From the NCBI GenBank assembly GCA_963787425.1, contig CAWBCV010000021.1, forward strand, positions 189,158 to 253,157: DNA of 64,000 bases, read 5' to 3'. A program made the position numbers and the translations under genes. The first letter of the stretch is position 1. Every line of letters begins with the position of its first letter. Shown in pieces: positions 25,119 through 33,210 of the stretch. Below the pieces are notes generated by a model. The model did no database searches and had not been told where the DNA came from. It saw nothing but the letters and a program-made list of their open reading frames with translations. This DNA comes from AP-15 sp963787425 (lineage in GTDB: Bacteria; Pseudomonadota; Alphaproteobacteria; ATCC43930; CGMCC-115725).

Positions 25119-26015
25119 TCAGGTATTCGGCTGGCGGCGCCGTCGCACCGCGGCGAGGCTAAGCAGGCCGGCACCGAGCAGCGCAATTGATGCCGGCTCG
25201 GGTACGAGTTCGGTGATCACGACCTCACCGTTGCCCGTCCGGAAATCGGCGACCAGGATCTGGTTTGTGCCCGCGTCGAAGGAGCCGCCGCCACCACCCT
25301 GACCATCACCGCCAGGGCTGCTGGTGCCGCCGCCGCCGCTGTAGCCGCCACCACCGCCAGCGCCGCCCACGGCGCCACCACCGCCGCCGAACCCGCCACC
25401 GAACTCGCCACCCGCGAGACCTGGGAATGCACCACCGCCGCCGCCGGCGGGACTGCCGTCGCGGAATTCTCCAGTGCCGCCGGCGCTGAAGAACCCGCCG
25501 CCACCACCGCCACCACCAAAGGAGCCGACACCACCACCGCCACCGTTGCCGCCGGTGCCGCCATTCTGAAAGCCTCCATCCGGGCCGGTAAGGCCGCCCT
25601 GGCCGGGGAGGCCCATAAAGACGAGATTAGTATGCCCGCCGCCGCCGCCACCACCGGCGATGACCAGCGGCGTGTTGCCCTGGTCGACTACAAAGGTCCC
25701 GCCACCCCCGCCGCCCACACCACCGCCAACATTATTGCTACCCGCACCGCCCACGCCGATCTGCAGGATCTCGCCTGCGGTCAGGCCGAAGTTGCCGCCG
25801 ATCTCGGCCCCTAGACCGCCTACGCCGCTCAAATTGCCCGCGGTGGCGCTTCCGCCCTGCGCGCCAAAAGCGAGGATCTGATAGGTGTCGGTGGTCGGCA
25901 CCGTGAAGGTGACGAGGCTACCCGTATACATGAAGTCGAACGGCACGGCATGGGCGGCCGATGCTGACGCGGCGAGCCCCAGAGCCGTTGCCCCAGCCAG
26001 CAAAACCAGCTTCAT
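25119..26015 (-). CDS. Glycine-rich PEP-CTERM protein
   Basis: A 298-residue exported protein. The signal peptide is MKLVLLAGATALGLAASAS with AHAVP as the cleavage site. The middle consists of long glycine runs broken by Ser, Asn and Phe (GGVGGGGGGTFVVDQGN; GGGGGGGHTNLVF; SFGGGGGGGGFF), and IGVGGAGSN is repeated in form. The C-terminus has the PEP-CTERM sorting signal: VPEPASIALLGAGLLSLAA followed by RRRRQ (Pro-Glu-Pro box, hydrophobic helix, basic end). Such proteins are processed by exosortase and are usually linked to exopolysaccharide or floc formation. No exosortase gene is in the window. The Gly-rich body suggests a fibrous or adhesive surface protein. The gene ends about 25 bases from unannotated sequence. 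Confidence 0.92.
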   Translation of the reverse strand: MKLVLLAGATALGLAASASAAHAVPFDFMYTGSLVTFTVPTTDTYQILAFGAQGGSATAGNLSGVGGLGAEIGGNFGLTAGEILQIGVGGAGSNNVGGGVGGGGGGTFVVDQGNTPLVIAGGGGGGGHTNLVFMGLPGQGGLTGPDGGFQNGGTGGNGGGGGVGSFGGGGGGGGFFSAGGTGEFRDGSPAGGGGGAFPGLAGGEFGGGFGGGGGAVGGAGGGGGYSGGGGTSSPGGDGQGGGGGSFDAGTNQILVADFRTGNGEVVITELVPEPASIALLGAGLLSLAAVRRRRQPNT

Positions 26016-26130
26016 TTTTATACTCCGATCATCGAACTTACGTTAAGCTTAACGGACCAGAGCAATCTTCACGCCAACAGGATTTTTGCGCATAGAACAA
26101 TCCCCTGCGCGCCGTGCCGTGCTGTGCGGT

Positions 26131-27558
26131 CGTGCCCCTTGGGGTGGTGTAGGAGCTGTGGGTAAGTGGCCCGCCGCAGCGACCGCCATGAGTTCTGGCG
26201 GCGGCGGGCCACTTATCCACAGCGGTGGTCATCGCGGATCTCCGGTAGGGTTTGGCTGCCAAACCTGAACGCGAACCAAGGACCCGACGATGACCGATGA
26301 GATGAGGATCCTTCGCACGCTGCTGGAGAAGAGCTCCGACGCCGATTTGCTGCGCGAGATGGTGGGTTTTGCCGCACATCGCTTAATGGAACTGGAAGTC
26401 GAGAGCGTGACCGGCGCCGCCCATGGCGAGCGCAGCCCGGACCGAAATCAATCACCGCAACGGCTATCGTGACCGGATCTGGGAGACGCGTGCCGGAGCG
26501 GTCGAACTGCGCATCCCCAAGCTGCGCAAGAGCAGCTACTTCCCGGCGTTCCTGGAACCGCGACGCATGGCTGAGAAGGCGCTCACGGCGGTGATCCAGG
26601 AGGCTTATGTCCATGGCGTGTCGACCCGCTCGGTCGATGATTTGGTCAAAGCGATGGGCATGACCGGGATCTCCAAAAGCCAAGTCAGCCGGTTGTGCAC
26701 AGAGATCGACGATCAGATCGCCGCCTTCCTCAACCGGCCACTGGAAGGCGACTGGCCCTATCTCTGGCTGGATGCCACCTATGTTAAAGTCCGCGCCACC
26801 GGTCGGATTGTCTCGGTCGCGGTCATCGTCGCCGTCGCCGTCAACAGCGACGGCCGACGCGAGGTGCTGGGCATCGCGATCGGCGCCTCCGAGGCCGAGA
26901 CCTTCTGGACCGAGTTCCTGCGCTCGCTGGCAAGGCGCGGCCTGCGCGGCGTCAAGCTCGTAATCTCGGATGCCCATGAAGGGCTCAAGGCGGCCGTTGC
27001 AAAGGTGTTGCATGCCTCCTGGCAGCGCTGCCGCGTGCATTTCATGCGCAATGTCCTGGCCCATGCCGGAAAGCAAGGCCGGCGTGTCGTCGCTGCCTTC
27101 ATCGCCACCGCCTTCGCCCAAGAGGACGCCGAAATGGCCCGCCTCCAGTGGCGCCAGGTTGCTGATCAGCTCAGGCCCAAGGTCGCAAAGCTGGCGACAT
27201 TGATGGATCAGGCGGAAGCCGATGTCCTCGCCTTTATGAGCTTCCCCAAGGACCACAGGCCCAAGATCCACAGCACCAACCCGCTGGAACGGCTCAACGG
27301 CGAAATCAAGCGCCGCACCGACGTTGTCGGCATCTTCCCCAATGAGGATGCCATCACTCGCCTGGTCGGCGCTATTCTGCTCGAGCAGAACGACGAATGG
27401 GCCGTGCAGCGCGCCCGCTACATGACCCTGGAAACAATCGCTCCACTGAGCGAAGATCCGATCTTCAAGCTGCCCGCCGTGGCAGCCTGACGACACCGGC
27501 CAAATCCGCTGGAGAGCGCGAACGACGCTGCTCTTACACCACCCCCTGGGACACGATC
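26131..27558 (+). mobile_element. IS256-family insertion sequence, complete but with frameshifted transposase
   Basis: Ends are defined by imperfect inverted repeats of about 29 bases. The left one (26132..26160) begins GTGCCCCTTGGGGTGGTGTA. The right one (27526..27554, read inward on the minus strand) begins GTGTCCCAGGGGGTGGTGTA. The element is flanked by an 11-bp direct repeat, TGCTGTGCGGT, at 26120..26130 and 27559..27569. That is slightly longer than the 8-9 bp usual for IS256, so one or two bases may match by chance. The transposase (26290..27490) occupies the interior. Intact ends and flanking repeat show a recent insertion. Confidence 0.88.
26290..27490 (+). pseudogene. IS256-family transposase, one-base frameshift
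   Basis: The first frame from the ATG at 26290 (MTDEMRILRTLLEKSSDAD, LLREMVGFAAHRLMELEVE, SVTGAAHGERSPDR) ends at 26472. The second, open from 26423, takes over with INHRNGYRDRIWETRAGAV and runs to 27490. The expected text GERSPDR-INHRNGYR needs removal of one A in the AAA at about 26443..26445. The mutator-type DDE residues are all present: D in YLWLDATYVKV, D in LVISDAHEGL and E in NPLERLNGEIKRR. The single A-run indel could be a sequencing error, or a programmed slip (not known for IS256). Confidence 0.9.
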
Positions 27559-27767
27559 TGCTGTGCGGTACTGGATATGTAAACTTTCCCGACAAGCGCA
27601 ATACACCAATGACGGCGAGCGCTGTCGAGAATTGTTAGCACTACCAATGGGTTGGACTCCCCAAGGCTGCTCGTGCTGCCGCCGCTGATGTAAAAATCGC
27701 CGACGCATGGGCACCCTCGGTAGCCTTTATCGTCCAAAATGTTGGAGCGTTTATTCATATTTATCAT
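27559..27767 (-). pseudogene. Hypothetical ORF interrupted by the IS256 element
   Basis: A minus-strand frame starts at 27767 (MINMNKRSNILDDKGYRG) and runs through FYISGGSTSSLGESNPLVV and LTILDSARRHWCIALVGKV to the IS right end. If the IS and one copy of the 11-bp repeat are removed, the frame continues across the junction into the left flank (HGTARRGLFYAQKSCWRED, stop at about 26038), giving an unbroken ORF of about 96 codons. Continuity may be coincidence, since a short frame survives such a test by chance fairly often. No family is recognised. Confidence 0.35.
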
Positions 27768-27964
27768 TTAGTTAACAGGTATGCGGTGTCCGAAGGGTTG
27801 TTAAGAATTCCGACACAGGCTCCTTCCTTCTGCTTTTTTGGCGGGTTAGGCCGGCCTTGACCAAAGGAAGTGGTTCCAACCCACTTTCGCCCGCTTCCGG
27901 GGTCAACGGGACCAAAGCTATCATTATTGCGTCAACTGGAACCGACCGATAAATACTCGGGCGC

Positions 27965-28762
27965 ATGGCCTCTCCCCTCCACCGTCTGCTCGAAATCATG
28001 ACGCGGCTGCGCGACCCGCAGCACGGTTGCCCTTGGGATAAGGAGCAGGATTTCTCGACAATCGCCCCGTACACGATTGAGGAGGCCTATGAGGTGGCCG
28101 ACGCGATCGCGCGCGGCGACATGGCCGCGCTGAAGGACGAACTTGGCGATCTACTCTTTCAGGTCGTCTTCCATGCGCGGATGGCCGAGGAACAGAACGT
28201 CTTTGACTTCGAAGATGTTGCCGCGGCGATCACAGACAAAATGGAGCGGCGCCATCCGCATGTCTTCGGCGGCGTCCTAATCGATTCGGCAGCGGCGCAA
28301 GATAAGGCCTGGGAGGAGCACAAAGCTGCTGAGCGTCGGGACCGCGCCCAAGCGAGCGGAGCGGCGGAAAGCGTCCTCGATGGCGTTGCCCTGGCTCTGC
28401 CCGCTCTACTGCGAGCCGACAAAATCCAGAAACGCGCGGCTCGGATCGGGTTTGACTGGCCCGATGCGCGACCGGTATTCGAGAAGCTCAAGGAAGAGAT
28501 CGCCGAACTCGAGACTGAGCTCCAAAAGCACGCCAAGCGCCCCGCCTTGGAAGACGAGATGGGCGACATTCTTTTTGCCGCGACCAACCTTGCCCGGAAG
28601 CTCGATATCGACCCTGAAGCAGCACTGCGGCATGCAACCGCCAAATTCGAGCGCCGCTTCCGGCGCGTCGAGACGCTCGCCGCCGAGCGTGCAGCGGGCA
28701 GCGATCTCGACTGGCTTGAAGGCCTGTGGCAGGAAGTCAAGCGCGAAGAGCAGGAGGGGTAG
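27965..28762 (+). CDS. mazG: Nucleoside triphosphate pyrophosphohydrolase MazG
   Basis: A 265-residue protein with two tandem MazG all-alpha NTP pyrophosphatase domains. The first has CPWDKEQDFSTIAPYTIEEAYE condensed around EEAYEVADAI and DELGDLLFQVVFHARMAEE (metal-binding E-x2-E...E-x2-D helices). The second has EKLKEEIAELETEL and ALEDEMGDILFAATNLARKL. The length is normal for the bacterial two-domain form. It hydrolyses aberrant (d)NTPs to NMPs and lowers ppGpp in some bacteria. It is followed 8 bases later by a NUDIX gene, another house-cleaning enzyme, so the two are co-transcribed. The hflX-hfq operon converges on them. Confidence 0.95.
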   Translation: MASPLHRLLEIMTRLRDPQHGCPWDKEQDFSTIAPYTIEEAYEVADAIARGDMAALKDELGDLLFQVVFHARMAEEQNVFDFEDVAAAITDKMERRHPHVFGGVLIDSAAAQDKAWEEHKAAERRDRAQASGAAESVLDGVALALPALLRADKIQKRAARIGFDWPDARPVFEKLKEEIAELETELQKHAKRPALEDEMGDILFAATNLARKLDIDPEAALRHATAKFERRFRRVETLAAERAAGSDLDWLEGLWQEVKREEQEG

Positions 28763-28770
28763 GCGGGCGC

Positions 28771-29184
28771 ATGCGCTTCGAAGGCGAAAGCGGGATGCGT
28801 TTCCCGGTGTCGGTGAAGGGTGTCCTCCTGGAGGACGACCGGGTCGTGCTTCTGCTGAATGAACGCGACGAGTGGGAGTTGCCAGGCGGTCGGCTGGAAC
28901 GCGGCGAAGATCCGGTAGCCTGCCTCGAGCGCGAATTTGCCGAGGAACTCGGCGCCGAAATTGTCGCTGATGGGATACTCGATTGCTGGCTGTATCAGGT
29001 GCTGCCCGGAAAAGACGTGCTGATCGTCACTTACGGGGTGCGCCGCGTCGACCGGCGGGAGTTCCGGGTCAGTCGGGAGCATCGGAATTTCGGCGTTTTT
29101 ACGATCGGCGAGCTGCCGAATTTGGCAATGCCGGAAGGCTACCGCCGTTCGATCCGAGTTTGCGCGGCGCAGCACGGCTGTTGA
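28771..29184 (+). CDS. NUDIX hydrolase
   Basis: A 137-residue NUDIX-fold protein with a complete Nudix box: GGRLERGEDPVACLEREFAEEL is the G-x5-E-x7-R-E-x2-E-E-x-G motif, ending ELGAEI near residue 60. The start is the ATG at 28771, eight bases after mazG; an alternative start lies at 28795 (MRFPVSV). Strand patterns VKGVLLEDDRVVLLLNER and KDVLIVTYGVRRV surround the box. The substrate cannot be read from the sequence. Members of this size hydrolyse nucleoside diphosphate derivatives. It ends three bases before the hflX stop on the opposite strand, with no room for a terminator between. Confidence 0.93.
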   Translation: MRFEGESGMRFPVSVKGVLLEDDRVVLLLNERDEWELPGGRLERGEDPVACLEREFAEELGAEIVADGILDCWLYQVLPGKDVLIVTYGVRRVDRREFRVSREHRNFGVFTIGELPNLAMPEGYRRSIRVCAAQHGC

Positions 29185-29187
29185 TAT

Positions 29188-30459
29188 TTAGTGCAGGCGC
29201 TGCCGATGACGGAGCCGAGCAATGTCCTCTTCAGGCAATCGAGCCGAGATGTGCGCCGCCTCATTGTCGTCGCGCCGGCCCAGCACCTCGCCGCGCTGGT
29301 ATATCCAAGCCAATGTCTTGCCGTCGGTCAGCGGCACGTCCAGCCGCACGACACGGGTATCGCTCTCGAGCCGGCTATCGATCAGCTCGAGCAATCCGTC
29401 GCAACCCTCACCCGTCGCGGCCGATAGGGCTATGCTCTGCAAGTTGCGCAGCTTCTGCTGTTGCAGAATTTGCCGCGTTGCTGGATCGAGCAAGTCGATC
29501 TTGTTCAGCGCCTCTATCAGCCCCTCCTCTTTCGGCTGATCGAGGCCGAGATCGGTGAGGACGTTCAGCACATCGTTGCGCTGCGCCTCGCTGTCGGGGT
29601 GATGTGCATCGCGGACGTGGATAACAATATCCGCTTCGGTGACCTCTTCGAGCGTGGCGCGGAAGGCGGCAACGAGATGGGTCGGGAGATCCGAGATGAA
29701 GCCGACCGTGTCGGATAGGATCACTTGGCGCCCCGAGGGCAATCCGAGCCGCCGCATCGTCGGATCGAGCGTCGCGAACAGCATGTCCCCGGCGGTGACA
29801 GACGAGCTGGTCAACCGGTTGAACAGCGTCGATTTCCCGGCATTCGTATACCCGACCAGCGCGACCACGGGATATGGCACGCGGCGGCGGGCCTCGCGAT
29901 GCAAATTCCGCGTCCGTCTTGTCGCGTCGAGGTCGCGCTTCAACCTGGCAATGCGCTCGCCGATCAGCCGCCGGTCGATTTCGAGCTGGCTTTCGCCTGG
30001 GCCGCCGAGGAAGCCAAACCCGCCGCGCTGGCGCTCGAGATGTGTCCAGGAGCGCACCAGACGGGACCGTTGATAGGTCAGCGCCGCCAGCTCGACCTGT
30101 AATCGGCCCTCATGGGTGCGGGCCCGCTCGCCAAAAATCTCCAGGATCAGGCCCGTTCGATCTATCACCTTGGCTTGCCAGCGCCGTTCGAGATTGCGCT
30201 GCTGCACTGGGCTCAACGCAGCGTCGATGACGACGAGCCCGATGTCGTTTTCGCCGATCAGCTCGCCGAGGTTTTCGACTGTGCCGCTGCCTAAGAGGCT
30301 GCCGGGGCGCGGGCGCGTGATATTGGCGATTTCGGCACGGATTACGTCGAGACGTATTGCCTTGGCGAGGCCGACCGCTTCTTCAAGCCGCGCTCCGACC
30401 GAACGAGCGGAGATTTCGCTAGAGTGCCGTCCAGGTGCCGTTTTCGACACCAGATGCAC
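29188..30459 (-). CDS. hflX: GTPase HflX
   Basis: A 423-residue ribosome-associated GTPase. The N-terminal HflX domain has RPGSLLGSGTVENLGELI near residue 52 and an LSPVQQRNLERRWQAKVID segment. A coiled-coil region with GGPGESQLEIDRRLI follows. The G domain has G1 GYTNAGKSTLFN near residue 207, G2 threonine in FATLDPTMR, G3 DTVGFI and G4 NKIDLL near residue 322. HflX splits stalled 70S ribosomes and, in this gene order, follows hfq. The gene is downstream of hfq by 56 bases on the same strand. Confidence 0.97.
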   Translation of the reverse strand: MHLVSKTAPGRHSSEISARSVGARLEEAVGLAKAIRLDVIRAEIANITRPRPGSLLGSGTVENLGELIGENDIGLVVIDAALSPVQQRNLERRWQAKVIDRTGLILEIFGERARTHEGRLQVELAALTYQRSRLVRSWTHLERQRGGFGFLGGPGESQLEIDRRLIGERIARLKRDLDATRRTRNLHREARRRVPYPVVALVGYTNAGKSTLFNRLTSSSVTAGDMLFATLDPTMRRLGLPSGRQVILSDTVGFISDLPTHLVAAFRATLEEVTEADIVIHVRDAHHPDSEAQRNDVLNVLTDLGLDQPKEEGLIEALNKIDLLDPATRQILQQQKLRNLQSIALSAATGEGCDGLLELIDSRLESDTRVVRLDVPLTDGKTLAWIYQRGEVLGRRDDNEAAHISARLPEEDIARLRHRQRLH

Positions 30460-30515
30460 GACGAGAGCCCGACCTGTCGAGCCCGCGTCGACGGCCGCTG
30501 GGGTATCTGTCCGGT

Positions 30516-30764
30516 TCAGGATTCGGCCATTTCCTTTGGTTCGAAAAGCTGGATCGGCTGCCCCGGCATCACCGTCGAAATTGCGTGCTTATAAACCAGT
30601 TGCGAATGCGCGTCCCGGCGCAACAAAACACAGAAATTATCAAACCAAGTAATGATCCCTTGCAGCTTGACGCCATTGACGAGGAAGATGGTTACCGGTG
30701 TCTTGTTTTTGCGGACGTGGTTCAAGAAAACGTCTTGAACGTTTTGCGATTTTTCCGGAGTCAT
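30516..30764 (-). CDS. hfq: RNA chaperone Hfq
   Basis: An 82-residue protein with both Sm motifs: NVQDVFLNHVRKNKTPVTIF leading into LVNGVKLQGIITWFDNF (Sm1) and VYKHAISTVMP (Sm2, the conserved YKHAIST). Proximal-face residues (Q near position 7-9, F/D in the FDNF stretch and K-H) are conserved. Unlike enterobacterial Hfq it has only a short C-terminal tail (GQPIQLFEPKEMAES), as is usual in Alphaproteobacteria. The start at 30764 follows a GGGGAAG ribosome-binding site. The hexamer pairs small RNAs with mRNAs, and in this class it also influences NtrC/NifA expression. It sits between the HAD gene and hflX. Confidence 0.97.
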   Translation of the reverse strand: MTPEKSQNVQDVFLNHVRKNKTPVTIFLVNGVKLQGIITWFDNFCVLLRRDAHSQLVYKHAISTVMPGQPIQLFEPKEMAES

Positions 30765-30870
30765 GGGTCTTCCCCCACTCCCTTCTTGGAACCGAGCCGG
30801 CCAGTTCACGCCGAAGCACTCGGACCCGACCCCCGAGATGCTGCAATCCAAATGGGCGCGCGCCGGCAAA

Positions 30871-31554
30871 TCACAAGCCCCGCACAAAGTGAAACAAGGA
30901 CGCACCATCGGGGAACACAAGGCGCGGCTCGCAACGGAAAAACTCTTCCTCAGTCGCTCCGTTGCCGAGCAAAACCGGAATGCAGCCGCTGTTGTATGCG
31001 CACTCCATATCGGTACCGGTGTCGCCGACGAGCCAAACTCCCTCGCCGGGCTCGACGCCGCTCGGCTCGAGAGCAAGCGCGACCGGGGCGGGGTTGGGCT
31101 TGTCCTGCGCGGCATCCCCTGCCCCGATGACGCTGCCGAACAGCTCGGACCAGCCGATCTGCTCGGCCTCGCATCGCAGCAGAGCGCCGGTCTTGTTGCT
31201 GACCACCCCAAGGAAAATACCATCGGCGACAAGCCCGCGAAGCAACTCGCCGCGCCCCGGCAGCGGGCTCAGCCGGTCGAGATGGATCGCACGGAAGACG
31301 TCGAGGTAGATTTGCCGCGCCTCTTCCCACCGGTCGCCGAAATGAAGCGGGAAGCTCTCCCGCAGACTGAGCCGGACGCGTTCTTTGGTCTCCAGCAGCG
31401 ACCACAACGGCTTCTCCATCGCCGCCATGACGGCGTTGAGCGCTTCGTGGATTGTCGTCCAGCTGTCGACCAGGGTGTTGTCCCAGTCGAACAAGATCGC
31501 CCGCGGCCGGGTGAGACCCTGCGGCGCTGCCGCCGCGACTCTGACTGCGCTCAC
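30871..31554 (-). CDS. HAD-superfamily hydrolase (phosphoglycolate phosphatase-like)
   Basis: About 227 residues from a GTG at 31554. HAD motif I is ILFDWDNTLVDSW (nucleophile and acid/base Asp) near residue 17. Motif II is in LGVVSNKTG (Ser/Thr), motif III is the Lys in AQDKPNPAPV and motif IV is WLVGDTGTDMECA with the metal Asp. The helical cap between motifs I and II (ESFPLHFGDRWEEARQIYL) is of the small C1 type found in Gph/PGP enzymes. The natural substrate is probably a small phosphate ester. Its start overlaps the end of the degenerate D-amino-acid transaminase gene. The open frame upstream of 31554 lacks homology. Confidence 0.9.
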   Translation of the reverse strand: MSAVRVAAAAPQGLTRPRAILFDWDNTLVDSWTTIHEALNAVMAAMEKPLWSLLETKERVRLSLRESFPLHFGDRWEEARQIYLDVFRAIHLDRLSPLPGRGELLRGLVADGIFLGVVSNKTGALLRCEAEQIGWSELFGSVIGAGDAAQDKPNPAPVALALEPSGVEPGEGVWLVGDTGTDMECAYNSGCIPVLLGNGATEEEFFRCEPRLVFPDGASLFHFVRGL

Positions 31555-31754
31555 GCCGCTGCCGCGGCATGAGCCGAGTAATGCTCTCGCAATCTTCGAT
31601 AGAAGGGGCCGGGCACACCACCTCCGACCGGGTTGCCATCGATCCTGACAGCCGGCAACAGACCGACGGCGAACTGATATCCGCGATCCTCGATATGCAC
31701 GGCTGTCGAGCGGTGTGGCAGACATTGCCCGTCGACGTGAGCGACACGCGCCAT
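31551..31754 (-). pseudogene. dat: D-amino-acid transaminase with large internal deletion
   Basis: Sixty-seven codons that join the two ends of a fold type IV transaminase. The N-terminus MARVAHVDGQCLPHRSTAV and HIEDRGYQFA matches Dat (AxVNGxxxPxxxAxVHIEDRGYQFADGVYE). After FA the sequence jumps to VGLLPAVRIDGNPVGGGVP and GPFYRRLREHYSAHA, which is the Dat C-terminus (PVVxIDGxxIGxGxPGPxTxxLRxxY). Some 210 residues, including the PLP lysine, are deleted in frame. A GGGGGAG site precedes the ATG at 31754. In many Alphaproteobacteria dat sits exactly here between ntrX and hfq, so this is a real decayed ancestral gene and not a foreign fragment. Confidence 0.75.
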
Positions 31755-31769
31755 TGATTTCTCCCCCAT

Positions 31770-31806
31770 GACCCCGCCCTCGCCCTTCCCCGAGAGCTGG
31801 GGCGGG
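31770..31806. repeat. GC-rich palindromic element between ntrX and dat
   Basis: ACCCCGCCCTCGCCC followed by TTCCCCGAGAG and CTGGGGCGGGGG forms a strong imperfect hairpin (CCCCGCCC against GGGCGGGG). It fits the class of dispersed CTCxCCCC...GGGG repeats, and a similar one lies at 50251..50315. It could act as a transcription attenuator or mRNA-processing stem, but no T-tract follows. Confidence 0.5.
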
Positions 31807-31809
31807 GGT

Positions 31810-33210
31810 TCAGGCCCCGACTTTCAACGGACGATCATTGCCGAAAACACCCAAGGATTTCAACTTCCGGTGCAAGGCGGACCGCTCCATCCCAACAAAA
31901 GCCGCAGTCCGCGAGATATTGCCGCCAAACCGGGTAACCTGAGCGATAAGATATTCCCGCTCGAACACCTCTCTCGCATCGCGCAACGGCAAGGTCATGA
32001 TTTCGCTCCCCTTGTCCCATTTCACGACGGTTGGAGCGATCGCAGTGATTTCGTTCGGCAGCATATCGGCGCGCAACGGCTCGCGCGCGTCGCCCGGGGC
32101 CATGATCAACAGCCAGTCGATGACGTTGCGCAGCTGCCGCACATTGCCCGGCCAAGTGTAGGCCTGCAGCGCCGCCATTGCATCCTCGCCGAACTCGCGC
32201 GGGGTGAGCCGCGCCGCTTCGGACGCCCGGGCCATGAAGTGACGCGCCATCAGCGGGATGTCCTCGCGCCGGTCGCGTAGCGGGGCCAGGCGAATCGGCA
32301 CGACGCTCAGCCGGTAGAACAGATCCTCGCGGAACCGCCCGGCACCGATCTCCCCGCCGAGCTCCCGGTTCGACGAGGCGACCACCCGGACATCGACCTC
32401 GACGCGGCTCGACCCCCCTACCCTCTCGAACGTCTGCTCCTGCAGCGCACGCACGATCTTGCCCTGCGTCTCGAGCGGCATGTCCGCCACTTCGTCTAGA
32501 AACAACGTGCCGCCATGCGCACGCTCGAAGGTTCCTACCTTGCGCGGTGCGCCGTCGATCCGCGTCTCGGTCCCGAACAGCTCGATTTCGAGCCGTTCGG
32601 GCCGCATCGTTGCGCAGTTGACCGGAACAAAGGGTCCTTTCGCGCGCCGAGAGCGCGCATGCAGGAGTCGCCCGACAACCTCCTTGCCGGAGCCGGGCGG
32701 GCCGGTAATCAGAACCCGACTGCCGGTCGGCGCCACCCGTTCGATCTGCTGCCGCAGCTGGTTGGCCGCCGGCGAGATGCCGACGAGGTCGAGATCGCCT
32801 CCGGCGCGCAGTCGCAATTCCTCGTTCTCGCGCCGCAATTGCGCCGCTTCGATCGCGCGCTCAACAACCAGCAGCAAGCGATCTGATTTGAAGGGCTTTT
32901 CGAGAAAATCATAGGCTCCCAGCTTGATCGCCTCGACGGCCGTTTCAATCGTTCCGTGGCCGCTGATCATGACCACCGGCACTGACGGCATCTCGATGCG
33001 CAGCTGCTTCAGGATCTCGATCCCTTCGAGCCCTCCTCCCTGCAGCCAGATATCAAGGATGACGAGCGTGGGCTGCCGCGCCTGGATTCCGGCCAAGGTC
33101 TGCGCCGTGTCGGCAGCTTCCCGAGTGGCGTAGCCCTCGTCCTTGAGGACGCCCGCAATCAGCATGCGGATGTCGGCTTCGTCGTCGACGATCAGAATAT
33201 CATGCGCCAT
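31810..33210 (-). CDS. ntrX: Sigma-54-type response regulator NtrX
   Basis: A 466-residue regulator. The receiver domain (residues 1-120) has DILIVDDEADIRMLIAG, the phosphoacceptor Asp in VILDIWLQGG and the switch Lys in DFLEKPFKSD. The AAA+ domain (about 140-370) has a Walker A GPPGSGKEV and Walker B GGTLFLDEVADMP. Its L1 loop reads GTETRIDGAPRKVGTFE and lacks the GAFTGA sequence needed to contact sigma-54, as is usual for NtrX of this class. It probably acts as a conventional regulator. The Fis-type HTH is at the C-terminus (GGNISRTAAFVGMERSALH). The start overlaps the ntrY stop by 11 bases, which implies translational coupling. It is involved in nitrogen/redox metabolism. Confidence 0.97.
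   Translation of the reverse strand: MAHDILIVDDEADIRMLIAGVLKDEGYATREAADTAQTLAGIQARQPTLVILDIWLQGGGLEGIEILKQLRIEMPSVPVVMISGHGTIETAVEAIKLGAYDFLEKPFKSDRLLLVVERAIEAAQLRRENEELRLRAGGDLDLVGISPAANQLRQQIERVAPTGSRVLITGPPGSGKEVVGRLLHARSRRAKGPFVPVNCATMRPERLEIELFGTETRIDGAPRKVGTFERAHGGTLFLDEVADMPLETQGKIVRALQEQTFERVGGSSRVEVDVRVVASSNRELGGEIGAGRFREDLFYRLSVVPIRLAPLRDRREDIPLMARHFMARASEAARLTPREFGEDAMAALQAYTWPGNVRQLRNVIDWLLIMAPGDAREPLRADMLPNEITAIAPTVVKWDKGSEIMTLPLRDAREVFEREYLIAQVTRFGGNISRTAAFVGMERSALHRKLKSLGVFGNDRPLKVGA

Noticed and set aside
25264..25820. CRISPR-like or tandem DNA repeats in the glycine-rich gene
   Set aside because: The repetitiveness is codon-level GGN/GCC repetition encoding glycine runs; there are no regular direct repeats with unique spacers.
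28159..29175. A 338-codon minus-strand open frame across mazG and the NUDIX gene
   Set aside because: It lies entirely antisense to two well-defined genes and has a Ser/Ala/Arg-rich composition typical of shadows.
31810..33210. Absence of GAFTGA in NtrX as an anomaly
   Set aside because: Lack of a canonical GAFTGA loop is usual for NtrX proteins of this class, so it is not a defect.
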